NCBI RefSeq assembly: GCF_041051975.1 | Contig: NZ_CP163435.1 | Span: forward strand, 3,906,001-3,970,000 | Length of the DNA: 64,000 nucleotides | Origin: Streptomyces sp. R21 | GTDB lineage: Bacteria > Actinomycetota > Actinomycetes > Streptomycetales > Streptomycetaceae | Direction: 5' to 3' | Shown here: positions 7,395-15,204 of the stretch, piece by piece | Position numbering within the stretch: position 1 is the stretch's first letter | Layout of the letters: each line of letters starts with the position of its first letter | The notes under the pieces: model-generated | Told to the model about the DNA's origin: nothing | What the model saw: only the letters and a program-made list of their open reading frames with translations | Database searches by the model: none | Program-made: the position numbers and the translations under genes

Positions 7395-8843
7395 TCAGCC
7401 CTCGCCCGTGGTCTTCCGGGTGTGCAACTGCCGGGCCACCTCCGCGATCGACCCCGACAGGGACGGGTACACGGTGAACGCGTTCGCGATCTGTTCGACC
7501 GTCAGATTGTTGTCGACCGCGATCGAGATGGGGTGGATCAGTTCCGAAGCGCGGGGCGACACGACCACTCCGCCGACGACGATCCCGGTGCCCGGACGGC
7601 AGAAGATCTTGACGAAGCCGTCCCGGATGCCCTGCATCTTGGCGCGCGGGTTGCGCAGCAGCGGCAGCTTGACGACGCGGGCGTCGATCTTGCCGCCGTC
7701 GACGTCGGCCTGCGAGTAGCCGACCGTCGCGATCTCGGGGTCGGTGAAGACGTTCGAGGAGACCGTCTTCAGGTTCAGCGGGGCCACCGCGTCGCCGAGG
7801 AAGTGGTACATGGCGATACGGCCCTGCATCGCGGCGACGGAGGCGAGGGCGAAGACGCCGGTCACGTCACCGGCGGCGTACACACCGGGGGCGGTGGTGC
7901 GGGAGACCTTGTCGGTCCAGATGTGACCCGAGTCGCGGACCTTCACGCCGGCCTCCTCCAGGCCCATCCCGCTGCTGTTCGGGATGGCGCCGACGGCCAT
8001 CAGGCAGTGGGTGCCGGAGATGACGCGGCCGTCGGCGAGCGTGACCTCGACGCGGTCGCCCACCCGTTTGGCCGACTCGGCGCGGGAGCGGGCCATCACG
8101 TTCATGCCACGGCGGCGGAACACGTCCTCCAGGACGGCGGCGGCGTCGGGGTCCTCGCCCGGCAGCACGCGGTCGCGGGAGGAGACGAGGGTGACCTTGG
8201 AGCCGAGGGCCTGGTAGGCACCGGCGAACTCGGCGCCCGTGACACCGGAACCGACCACGATGAGCTCCTCGGGGAGTTCGTCGAGGTCGTAGACCTGGGT
8301 CCAGTTCAGGATGCGCTCGCCGTCGGGCTGCGCGTCGGGCAGCTCGCGCGGGTGGCCGCCGGTGGCGATGAGGACGGCGTCGGCGACGAGGGTCTCCTCG
8401 GTGCCGTCCGCGGTCCGCACGATCACCTTGCGCGAGCCGTCGATGGACTGCATGCCGTCGAGCCGCCCGCGGCCGCGCATGACCCGGGCGCCGGCCCGCG
8501 TCACGGAGGCGGTGATGTCGTGCGACTGGGCCAGTGCGAGGCGCTTCACACGGCGGTTGACCTTGCCCAGGTCGACACCGACCACCCGGGCCGCCTGCTC
8601 CAGGGGAGGTGTGTCGTCGGCCACGATGATGCCCAGCTCCTCGTACGAGGAGTCGAAGGTGGTCATCACCTCGGCCGTGGCGATCAGGGTCTTCGACGGC
8701 ACGCAGTCGGTGAGCACCGACGCCCCGCCCAGACCGTCGCAGTCGACGACGGTCACCTCCGCGCCGAGTTGCGCTGCCACCAGGGCAGCTTCATATCCGC
8801 CGGGTCCGCCACCGATGATCACGATCCGAGTCACGTACTCCAT
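7395..8843 (-). CDS. lpdA: NAD(P)H-quinone reductase, LpdA-like flavoprotein disulfide reductase homologue
   Basis: 482-residue FAD/NAD(P)-binding protein of the pyridine nucleotide-disulfide reductase family. The FAD site GGGPGGYEAA is at residues 11-20, the NAD(P) site VGSGVTGAEFAGA mid-protein, and AAGDVTG binds FAD in the C-half. In the redox-active loop the first Cys of the usual Cys-x4-Cys pair is Ser42 (GGASVLTDCVPSK), leaving only Cys47. The C-terminal His-Glu catalytic pair is also replaced (VYPSLSGS). It therefore cannot be a working dihydrolipoamide dehydrogenase. Loss of these residues is a known trait of mycobacterial LpdA, a NAD(P)H:quinone reductase. Start chosen at MEYVTRIVII; longer upstream extensions lack family similarity. 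Confidence 0.88.
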   Translation of the reverse strand: MEYVTRIVIIGGGPGGYEAALVAAQLGAEVTVVDCDGLGGASVLTDCVPSKTLIATAEVMTTFDSSYEELGIIVADDTPPLEQAARVVGVDLGKVNRRVKRLALAQSHDITASVTRAGARVMRGRGRLDGMQSIDGSRKVIVRTADGTEETLVADAVLIATGGHPRELPDAQPDGERILNWTQVYDLDELPEELIVVGSGVTGAEFAGAYQALGSKVTLVSSRDRVLPGEDPDAAAVLEDVFRRRGMNVMARSRAESAKRVGDRVEVTLADGRVISGTHCLMAVGAIPNSSGMGLEEAGVKVRDSGHIWTDKVSRTTAPGVYAAGDVTGVFALASVAAMQGRIAMYHFLGDAVAPLNLKTVSSNVFTDPEIATVGYSQADVDGGKIDARVVKLPLLRNPRAKMQGIRDGFVKIFCRPGTGIVVGGVVVSPRASELIHPISIAVDNNLTVEQIANAFTVYPSLSGSIAEVARQLHTRKTTGEG

Positions 8844-8949
8844 TGTCCCGCACGCTTCAAGGTGCTTCCGCCCAGGGGGCTCCGAGTGTGCATTCGAGGC
8901 ATTTCTGTTACGCGAGAGGCGGGCGTGTCGCTGCCGTACCCTCGACCCC

Positions 8950-9387
8950 ATGTCGCTCTACGCCGCGTACGCCGGCAATCTCGACCCGCGGCTCATGACG
9001 CGCCGCGCTCCGCACTCGCCGCTGCGCGCCACGGGCTGGCTGAACGGCTGGCGGCTGACGTTCGGCGGCGAGCACATGGGCTGGGAGGGCGCGCTGGCGA
9101 CGATCGTCGAGGCGCCCCGGTCCCAGGTCTTCGTGGCGCTGTACGACGTCGCCCCGCTGGACGAGGACTCCATGGACCGCTGGGAGGGCGTCGGCCTCGA
9201 CATCTACCGCCGGATGCGCCTGCGGGTGCACACGCTGGAGGGCGAGGAGCCGGCGTGGGTGTACGTGCTGAACGGGTACGAGGGGGGACTGCCGTCGGCG
9301 CGGTATCTCGGGGAGATCGCCGACGCGGCGGAATCCGCGGGGGCACCCCACGACTATGTGATGGAACTGCGCAAGCGGCCCTGCTGA
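8950..9387 (+). CDS. Gamma-glutamylcyclotransferase-fold protein
   Basis: 145-residue protein of the GGCT-like fold. The N-terminal YAAYAGNLDPRLM corresponds to the family's YxxYGSN substrate loop, and the middle ALYDVAPLDEDSMDRWEG is the usual acidic core region. Family members cyclise gamma-glutamyl amines to 5-oxoproline; the exact substrate here is not evident. The ATG at 8950 lies just after TACCCT, and no ribosome-binding site is seen, so the message may be leaderless. It is divergent from lpdA. A short GACGCC-GCG-GGCGTC hairpin (9404-9418) follows the stop. Confidence 0.82.
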   Translation: MSLYAAYAGNLDPRLMTRRAPHSPLRATGWLNGWRLTFGGEHMGWEGALATIVEAPRSQVFVALYDVAPLDEDSMDRWEGVGLDIYRRMRLRVHTLEGEEPAWVYVLNGYEGGLPSARYLGEIADAAESAGAPHDYVMELRKRPC

Positions 9388-9491
9388 GGGCGGGACCAAC
9401 GAGGACGCCGCGGGCGTCTCCCCGCCGCCCTGTGGCACAGGTTTCGTTGGAAACGACAAGACAACGATCGCAATCCCATCAGCTCTGTCAT

Positions 9492-9503
9492 CTACGCGCG
9501 TAG
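9492..9503. promoter_or_regulatory. Operator CTACGCGCGTAG upstream of pnp
   Basis: Perfect 12-bp palindrome. A TACGCT -10 hexamer follows at 9516-9521, and the GTG start of pnp comes seven bases later, so the transcript is probably leaderless and the palindrome sits between the -35 and -10 positions, a good repression site. The identical 12-mer precedes deoC and add. Confidence 0.75.
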
Positions 9504-9528
9504 GCCCGGACCGGCTACGCTCGTCCGC

Positions 9529-10353
9529 GTGAACGCATCTCTTCTTCCGGACGACATCCAGGGCGACCCGTACGCCGCCGCCGACGCCGCCGCCGCGCGT
9601 TTGCGCGAGCTCACCGGCGCCGAGACCCACGACGTCGCGCTCGTGATGGGCTCCGGCTGGGCACCGGCCGTGAACGCCCTTGGTACCCCCGAGGCCGAGT
9701 TCCAGGTCACCGAGCTGCCCGGCTTCCCGCCGCCGGCGGTCGAGGGGCACGGCGGCACGGTCCGCTCCTACCGGATCGGGGCCAAGCGGGCGCTGGTCTT
9801 CCTGGGCCGCACCCACTTCTACGAGGGCCGCGGGGTGGCTGCCGTCTCGCACGGCGTGCGGACCGCCGTCGCCGCGGGCGCCAAGACCATCGTGCTGACC
9901 AACGGCTGCGGCGGCCTGCGCGAGGGCATGCGTCCCGGCCAGCCGGTCCTGATCAGCGACCACATCAACCTCACCGCGACCTCGCCGATCGTGGGCGCGA
10001 ACTTCGTGGACCTCACGGATCTGTACTCCCCGCGCCTGCGCGCCCTGTGCAAGGAGATCGACGAGACCCTCGAAGAGGGCGTCTACGCGCAGTTCCCCGG
10101 CCCGCACTACGAGACGCCGGCGGAGATCCGCATGGCCCGGGTCATCGGCGCGGATCTGGTCGGCATGTCGACGGTGCTCGAGGCGATCGCCGCGCGTGAG
10201 GCCGGCGCCGAGGTGCTGGGCATCTCCCTGGTGACCAACCTCGCCGCCGGCATGACGGGCGAGCCCCTCAACCATGAGGAGGTCCTGCAGGCCGGCCGCG
10301 ACTCCGCCACCCGCATGGGCGCCCTGCTGACCCAGGTCCTCGACCGCCTTTAG
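9529..10353 (+). CDS. pnp: Purine nucleoside phosphorylase
   Basis: 274-residue trimeric-type (PNP/MTAP class 2) phosphorylase that splits purine nucleosides with phosphate into base and (deoxy)ribose-1-phosphate. Visible motifs: phosphate-binding MGSGWAP, EGHGGTVRSY, RTHFYEG, TNGCGGL, GPHYETPAEIRM, GADLVGMSTV and the base-contacting Asn in SLVTNLAAG. Length is normal. The GTG start lies seven bases after a -10-like TACGCT, preceded by the CTACGCGCGTAG operator, and no Shine-Dalgarno is present, fitting a leaderless message. The mutase gene follows 68 bases downstream. Confidence 0.95.
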   Translation: MNASLLPDDIQGDPYAAADAAAARLRELTGAETHDVALVMGSGWAPAVNALGTPEAEFQVTELPGFPPPAVEGHGGTVRSYRIGAKRALVFLGRTHFYEGRGVAAVSHGVRTAVAAGAKTIVLTNGCGGLREGMRPGQPVLISDHINLTATSPIVGANFVDLTDLYSPRLRALCKEIDETLEEGVYAQFPGPHYETPAEIRMARVIGADLVGMSTVLEAIAAREAGAEVLGISLVTNLAAGMTGEPLNHEEVLQAGRDSATRMGALLTQVLDRL

Positions 10354-10421
10354 TAATCGCGGGTAGTACATGCCCGTAGAACGCCGTAGTACGACGTAGA
10401 GCAAAGAGAGGTCGACCCGAC

Positions 10422-12053
10422 GTGCAGGACGAACTCATCGCACGGGCCGAGGCGTGGCTGGCCGAGGACCCCGACGCGGAGACCCGTGAGGAACTCGGCA
10501 AGCTCATCGACGCCGAGGACGTCACCGAGCTCGCCGCGCGCTTCAGCGGCACTCTGCAGTTCGGCACCGCGGGCCTGCGCGGCGAGCTCGGCGCGGGTCC
10601 GATGCGCATGAACCGCGCGGTGGTCATCCGTGCCGCCGCGGGCCTCGCCGCATACCTCAAGGCGAAGGGGCAGAGCGGCGGTCTCGTCGTCATCGGCTTC
10701 GACGCCCGTCACAAGTCGGCGGACTTCGCCCGCGACACCGCGGCCGTCATGACGGGCGCGGGCCTCCGCGCCGCCGTACTGCCCCGCCCCCTCCCCACCC
10801 CCGTCCTCGCGTACGCCATAAGGCACCTCGGCGCGGTCGCGGGCGTGGAGGTCACCGCCAGCCACAACCCGCCCCGCGACAACGGCTACAAGGTCTACCT
10901 CGGCGACGGCTCCCAGATCGTGCCTCCCGCGGACGCGGAGATCGCCGCCGAGATCGACGCCATCCGGGCCCTCGCCGACGTGCCGCGCCCGGACGCCGGC
11001 TGGGAGACCCTCGACGAGGGCGTCCTGGACGCCTATCTGGCCCGCACGGACGCCGTCCTGTCCGCCGGGTCCCCGCACACCGCCCGGACCGTCTACACGG
11101 CCATGCACGGCGTCGGCAAGGACGTCCTCCTTGCCGCCTTCACGCGCGCCGGGTTCCCGGAGCCGGTCCTCGTCGCCGAGCAGGCCGAGCCCGACCCGGA
11201 CTTCCCGACCGTCGCCTTCCCCAACCCGGAAGAGCCCGGCGCGATGGACCTCGCCTTCGCGAAGGCCCGCGAGACCGACCCCGACCTGATCGTCGCCAAC
11301 GACCCGGACGCGGACCGCCTCGCGGTGGCCGTCAAGGACGGTGAGGACTGGCGGATGCTGCGCGGCGACGAGGTCGGCGCGCTGCTCGCCCAGCACCTGG
11401 TCGACCGCGGGGCGCGCGGCACGTTCGCCGAGTCGATCGTCTCCTCCTCGCTGCTCGGCCGGATCGCCGAGAAGGCCGGTCTCCCGTACGAGGAGACGCT
11501 GACGGGCTTCAAGTGGATCGCCCGCGTCGAGGGCCTGCGCTACGGCTACGAGGAGGCGCTCGGCTACTGCGTCGACCCCGAGGGCGTCCGCGACAAGGAC
11601 GGCATCACCGCCGCCCTCCTCATCACCGAACTGGCCTCCGAGCTCAAGGAGCAGGGGCGCACGCTGCTCGACCTGCTCGACGACATCGCGGTCGCGCACG
11701 GGCTGCACGCCACCGACCAGCTGGCGGTGCGCGTGGAGGACCTCTCGGTCATCGCGAACGCCATGCGGCGCCTGCGCGAGCAACCGCCGACGCAGCTCGC
11801 CGGCCTGGCCATCACCAAGGCCGAGGACCTGACGCAGGGCACGGAGCTGCTCCCGCCGACGGACGGACTGCGCTACACGCTGGACGGCGCCCGCGTCATC
11901 GTCCGGCCGAGCGGCACCGAGCCGAAGCTGAAGTGCTACCTGGAGGTCGTCGTCCCGGTCGGCACCCGCGACAACCTCCCCGCGGCGCACGCGAAGGCCC
12001 GCGACCTGCTGACGACGATCAAGCGGGACCTGTCGGCGGCGGCCGGCATCTGA
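10422..12053 (+). CDS. Phosphohexomutase/phosphopentomutase-family enzyme
   Basis: 543-residue alpha-D-phosphohexomutase. Catalytic phosphoserine loop VTASHNPPRDNGYK, metal-binding DPDADR, sugar-binding GYEEALG and phosphate-binding RPSGTEPKLK appear in the normal order. The N-terminal helix and TLQFGTAGLRGELGAGPMRMN match the PGM2/phosphopentomutase-like branch. Usually annotated phosphomannomutase, but its place right after pnp suggests it converts ribose-1-P (or deoxyribose-1-P) to the 5-phosphate; no deoB-type gene is seen in the window. GTG start with AAAGAGAGG 10 bases upstream. A strong terminator follows the stop. Confidence 0.92.
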   Translation: MQDELIARAEAWLAEDPDAETREELGKLIDAEDVTELAARFSGTLQFGTAGLRGELGAGPMRMNRAVVIRAAAGLAAYLKAKGQSGGLVVIGFDARHKSADFARDTAAVMTGAGLRAAVLPRPLPTPVLAYAIRHLGAVAGVEVTASHNPPRDNGYKVYLGDGSQIVPPADAEIAAEIDAIRALADVPRPDAGWETLDEGVLDAYLARTDAVLSAGSPHTARTVYTAMHGVGKDVLLAAFTRAGFPEPVLVAEQAEPDPDFPTVAFPNPEEPGAMDLAFAKARETDPDLIVANDPDADRLAVAVKDGEDWRMLRGDEVGALLAQHLVDRGARGTFAESIVSSSLLGRIAEKAGLPYEETLTGFKWIARVEGLRYGYEEALGYCVDPEGVRDKDGITAALLITELASELKEQGRTLLDLLDDIAVAHGLHATDQLAVRVEDLSVIANAMRRLREQPPTQLAGLAITKAEDLTQGTELLPPTDGLRYTLDGARVIVRPSGTEPKLKCYLEVVVPVGTRDNLPAAHAKARDLLTTIKRDLSAAAGI

Positions 12054-12065
12054 CGGGGCAACCCC

Positions 12066-12091
12066 GGGGTGCCCCTTCCCAGGGGCACCCC
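12066..12091 (+). terminator. Hairpin terminator after the mutase gene
   Basis: Perfect 10-bp stem GGGGTGCCCC / GGGGCACCCC with loop TTCCCA, 13 bases past the stop codon. There is no long T-tract, as is usual for Streptomyces terminators. Confidence 0.75.
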
Positions 12092-12196
12092 ATCGGGTGA
12101 TTTCCGCCCGGCACTTGACGCAGCGCTCCCCTGCGCTGCCGGTCGGCCGAGGAACGGTGGTGCGGTAGCGCACCGCCGAGTCCCTGGAGCTGCCGC

Positions 12197-13450
12197 GTGT
12201 CCTCGACCGCTTCCCGGCCGACATCCGCCCCACCCCGGAAGCCGCCGGTTTCCCGGAAGCCCATGGGCGGACTCCTCCCCGGCAGCTTCCCGGGCACCCG
12301 CCGCCCAGGCTCCTCCCGCACCCCCGCGTCCGCCCTCCACACGCGCGTGCTCCGCGCCCTGCGCCGCGCGGCGCCCGCCCTCCTCGCCTACGCCGGCGTA
12401 CGCCTCGTGGGCCTGCTCGTGCTCGCTCTCTGGGCGCACCGGCAGCACCACGGCGTGTGGCCGACGCTGGCGACGCAGTGGGACGCGCACTGGTATCTGG
12501 GGATCGCCGGTCACGGGTACTCGCGCGAGCTGGGTACCGCGTACGACGCGAACAACCTCGCCTTCTTCCCGCTCTACCCGGTCCTGGTGAAGGCGGTCGC
12601 GGCGGTGACGCCGGGCACGCGTGCGATGACGGGGCTGGTGATCGCGGTCGGCGCGTCGTTCGGCGCCGCCTGGGGGATCTTCTCGGTGGGCCACCGGCTG
12701 CACGGCCGCCGTGTGGGCGTGCTGCTCACCGTGCTGTGGGCGGCGCTGCCGGTCGGCCTGGTGCAGTGGATGGGCTACACGGAGTCGCTGTTCACGGCCT
12801 TCGCCGCCTGGTCGCTGTACGCGGTGCTCACCCGCCGCTGGCTGTGGGCGGCCTCGCTGGCGGCGCTGGCGGGGCTGACCCGGCCGACGGGTATCGCCGT
12901 GGCGGCCGCGGTCACCGTGACCGCCCTGCTCGCGCTGCGCCGCCGCTTCTCGGCCCGCGTCCTCGCGGCCGCCTGCCTCGCCCCGGCGGGCTGGCTCGCG
13001 TACGTCGGCTGGGTGGGGCTGCGGCTGGGCCGCTGGGACGGCTACTTCGCCGTACAGCGGCTGTGGCACAACGAGTGGGACGGCGGCGCGGAGACCCTGC
13101 GGCGGATGCGCGAGTACCTGGCGTACGACTCCACGCCCGAGCTGTTCCTGGTGATGGTCACCGGCACGCTGCTCGCCTCGGTCGCGCTGCTCGCCCTCGC
13201 CGCCTGGGACCGCCAGCCGGGGCCCCTGCTGATCTTCGCGGGTGTCCTGCTGCTGATCGTCCTGGGCAGCGGCGGCGTCTACTTCCCGCGCGCCCGCTTC
13301 CTCCTCCCCGCCTTCCCGCTCCTCCTCCCGCTGGCCCGGCACCTGTCCCGCGCCTCGGCCCGCTACGTCACGCTCACGCTGACGGCGGCGGTGCTGGGGT
13401 CGGCGTACTGCGGCGCGTACATGATGCTGGTGTGGCCGAGCGCGCCCTGA
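12197..13450 (+). CDS. Polytopic membrane glycosyltransferase (GT-C, PIG-V/mannosyltransferase-like)
   Basis: 417-residue membrane protein. A ~50-residue Ser/Pro/Arg-rich cytoplasmic N terminus is followed by about ten hydrophobic spans. The loop after the first span has ATQWDAHWYLGIAGHGY, an Asp-containing motif typical of the PIG-V type GT-C mannosyltransferases, and FFPLYPVLVK follows. The C-terminal GSGGVYFPRARFLLPAFPLLLPLA is also characteristic. It probably uses a polyprenyl-phosphate sugar at the outer membrane face. Acceptor unknown. GTG start chosen; a later start is possible because the N terminus is not conserved. Confidence 0.8.
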   Translation: MSSTASRPTSAPPRKPPVSRKPMGGLLPGSFPGTRRPGSSRTPASALHTRVLRALRRAAPALLAYAGVRLVGLLVLALWAHRQHHGVWPTLATQWDAHWYLGIAGHGYSRELGTAYDANNLAFFPLYPVLVKAVAAVTPGTRAMTGLVIAVGASFGAAWGIFSVGHRLHGRRVGVLLTVLWAALPVGLVQWMGYTESLFTAFAAWSLYAVLTRRWLWAASLAALAGLTRPTGIAVAAAVTVTALLALRRRFSARVLAAACLAPAGWLAYVGWVGLRLGRWDGYFAVQRLWHNEWDGGAETLRRMREYLAYDSTPELFLVMVTGTLLASVALLALAAWDRQPGPLLIFAGVLLLIVLGSGGVYFPRARFLLPAFPLLLPLARHLSRASARYVTLTLTAAVLGSAYCGAYMMLVWPSAP

Positions 13451-13484
13451 GGAGCACTTTCAGGGCGCCGGAGAAGCGAACCCG

Positions 13485-14126
13485 TCAGCCCACGGCCAGC
13501 AGGATCGCCAGCAGTACCGCGCCCGCGGCCGCGGGCCCCATGATCTCGTACGCCCAGCGCACGCTCGGCTCGCCCTGGGCGCTCTCCGCCTTGCCGCGGG
13601 TCTCGGCCAGCTCGCGCAGGTCGTCCATGATCTGGTCGGTCTGGGCGCGGCTGGGCCGGGTCGCCAGCGCGGTCGTGCCGTCGCCGGTGTCGGCGGCGGC
13701 CCCGCGCGCCTGCCGCCGGGCCGCGCTCTTGCGGGCGCGCAGCGAGACGGGCACGGCCCACAGCTGGTACTTGGCGCCGGAGGCGGTCACGGCCTCGTTG
13801 GAGTAGCCGGACCGCAGCGAGACGACCGAGCCCCAGGGCAGGACGACGACGCGGAACGGGTTGCGGATGCGCATCCGGTCCTCGTTCGCGAAGACGGCGG
13901 GGCGCAGCGTGAAGGCGGACACCAGCGGCACGAGGAGGATCAGCGCGGCGAGCGCGAGCCAGGGTGTGCGGCCATGGCCCTGGATCAGGGCGTCGATGCC
14001 GAGCCAGCCCGCGATGCCGAGCAGCAGGACGCCGCCCGCGATACCGGAGGGCGACCGGTAGGTCCGGTCCTTCGACTCGGGTCGCGAGGCGTCCGGTGGG
14101 GGAGACTGGTGGTCCGGGGTCGTCAT
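13485..14126 (-). CDS. PH-domain membrane protein
   Basis: 213-residue protein. Two hydrophobic segments (near residues 28-48 and 55-73) are followed by a bacterial PH-like domain (FTLRPAVFANEDRMRIRNPFRVVVLPWGSVVSLRSGYS) and a basic low-complexity stretch; a final hydrophobic helix ends the protein (MGPAAAGAVLLAILLAVG). The IRNPFR...IPW pattern matches actinobacterial bPH domains. Role unknown, possibly a cell-envelope scaffold. Divergent from deoC, with the deoC operator between them. Confidence 0.82.
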   Translation of the reverse strand: MTTPDHQSPPPDASRPESKDRTYRSPSGIAGGVLLLGIAGWLGIDALIQGHGRTPWLALAALILLVPLVSAFTLRPAVFANEDRMRIRNPFRVVVLPWGSVVSLRSGYSNEAVTASGAKYQLWAVPVSLRARKSAARRQARGAAADTGDGTTALATRPSRAQTDQIMDDLRELAETRGKAESAQGEPSVRWAYEIMGPAAAGAVLLAILLAVG

Positions 14127-14208
14127 GGCCCCGATTCTGCCCGACGAAGCGCACGGCGCTCATCCGCGGTGGCTGCTCGCACGATGAGCACCCCGGGGTG
14201 TACAGCAG

Positions 14209-14220
14209 CTACGCGCGTAG
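14209..14220. promoter_or_regulatory. Operator CTACGCGCGTAG upstream of deoC
   Basis: Perfect 12-bp palindrome identical to those before pnp and add. It abuts a TATGCT -10 hexamer (14222-14227), and the GTG at 14234 begins six bases after the hexamer. Confidence 0.77.
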
Positions 14221-14233
14221 ATATGCTCGGCTG

Positions 14234-15199
14234 GTGACCATGCCCACCTCTGCACACGCTGCTCATACGCTCACGGACGTGACCGCGTCCGACAGCACGC
14301 TGCGCCGCTTCCTTCACGGGCTGCCCGGCGTCGACGCGGTCGGCCTGGAGGCGCGCGCCGCCTCACTCGGCACCCGATCCATCAAGACGACCGCGAAGGC
14401 GTACGCCATCGACCTCGCCATCTCGATGGTCGACCTGACGACGCTGGAAGGCGCGGACACCCCGGGCAAGGTCCGGGCGCTCGGCGCCAAGGCGGTCCGC
14501 CCCGACCCGACCGACCGCACGACGCCCAGCACGGCCGCGGTCTGCGTCTATCCCGACATGGTGGCGACCGCGAAGTCGGCCGTCGCCGGTTCCGGCGTGA
14601 AGGTCGCCTCCGTCGCCACCGCCTTCCCGGCGGGCCGCGCCGCGCTCGACGTGAAGCTGGCCGACGTGCGCGACGCGATCGCCGCGGGTGCCGACGAGAT
14701 CGACATGGTCATCGACCGCGGGGCGTTCCTCTCGGGCCACTATCTGAAGGTGTACGACGAGATCGTCGCCGTGAAGGAGACCTGCGGGACGAGCGCCCGG
14801 CTGAAGGTCATCTTCGAGACCGGCGAGCTGTCGACGTACGACAACATCCGTCGGGCCTCCTGGCTCGGCATGCTGGCCGGCGCCGACTTCATCAAGACCT
14901 CCACGGGCAAGGTCGCGGTCAACGCGACGCCCGCGAACACGCTCCTGATGCTGGAGGCGGTGCGTGACTTCCGCGCCCAGACCGGGGTACAGGTCGGCGT
15001 GAAGCCCGCCGGCGGCATCCGCACCACCAAGGACGCGATCAAGTTCCTGGTCCTGGTGAACGAGACGGCGGGCGCGGACTGGCTGGACAACCACTGGTTC
15101 CGCTTCGGCGCCTCCTCGCTCCTGAACGACCTGCTGATGCAGCGTCAGAAGCTGGCCACCGGCCGCTACTCCGGCCCCGACTATGTGACGGTGGACTGA
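14234..15199 (+). CDS. deoC: Deoxyribose-phosphate aldolase
   Basis: 321-residue class I aldolase that splits 2-deoxyribose-5-phosphate into acetaldehyde and glyceraldehyde-3-phosphate. Seen: TAVCVYPDMV, substrate loop DEIDMVIDRGAFLSG, LKVIFETGEL, and the Schiff-base Lys in GADFIKTSTGK, followed by KPAGGIRTTKDA. It is longer than E. coli DeoC because of an N-terminal extension common in actinomycetes. The GTG at 14234 would be at the transcription start of the TATGCT promoter (leaderless); an ATG two codons in (14240) is the alternative. It heads an operon with two aldehyde dehydrogenase genes. Confidence 0.94.
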   Translation: MTMPTSAHAAHTLTDVTASDSTLRRFLHGLPGVDAVGLEARAASLGTRSIKTTAKAYAIDLAISMVDLTTLEGADTPGKVRALGAKAVRPDPTDRTTPSTAAVCVYPDMVATAKSAVAGSGVKVASVATAFPAGRAALDVKLADVRDAIAAGADEIDMVIDRGAFLSGHYLKVYDEIVAVKETCGTSARLKVIFETGELSTYDNIRRASWLGMLAGADFIKTSTGKVAVNATPANTLLMLEAVRDFRAQTGVQVGVKPAGGIRTTKDAIKFLVLVNETAGADWLDNHWFRFGASSLLNDLLMQRQKLATGRYSGPDYVTVD

Positions 15200-15204
15200 T
15201 CACC

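Noticed and set aside
7422..9503. 693-codon plus-strand frame across lpdA and the GGCT gene
   Set aside because: Runs antisense through lpdA and out of frame through the GGCT gene; no recognisable motif.
10084..10095. Operator-like CTACGCGCAGTT inside pnp
   Set aside because: Three mismatches, within coding sequence and not at a promoter; chance in GC-rich DNA.
10350..12233. 627-codon open frame antisense to the mutase gene
   Set aside because: Low-complexity Arg/Gly/Val translation typical of antisense GC-rich frames; the plus-strand mutase is clearly real.
12457..13806. 449-codon plus-strand frame over the membrane glycosyltransferase
   Set aside because: Out-of-frame reading of the GT-C gene; hydrophobic spans appear only in the frame I called.
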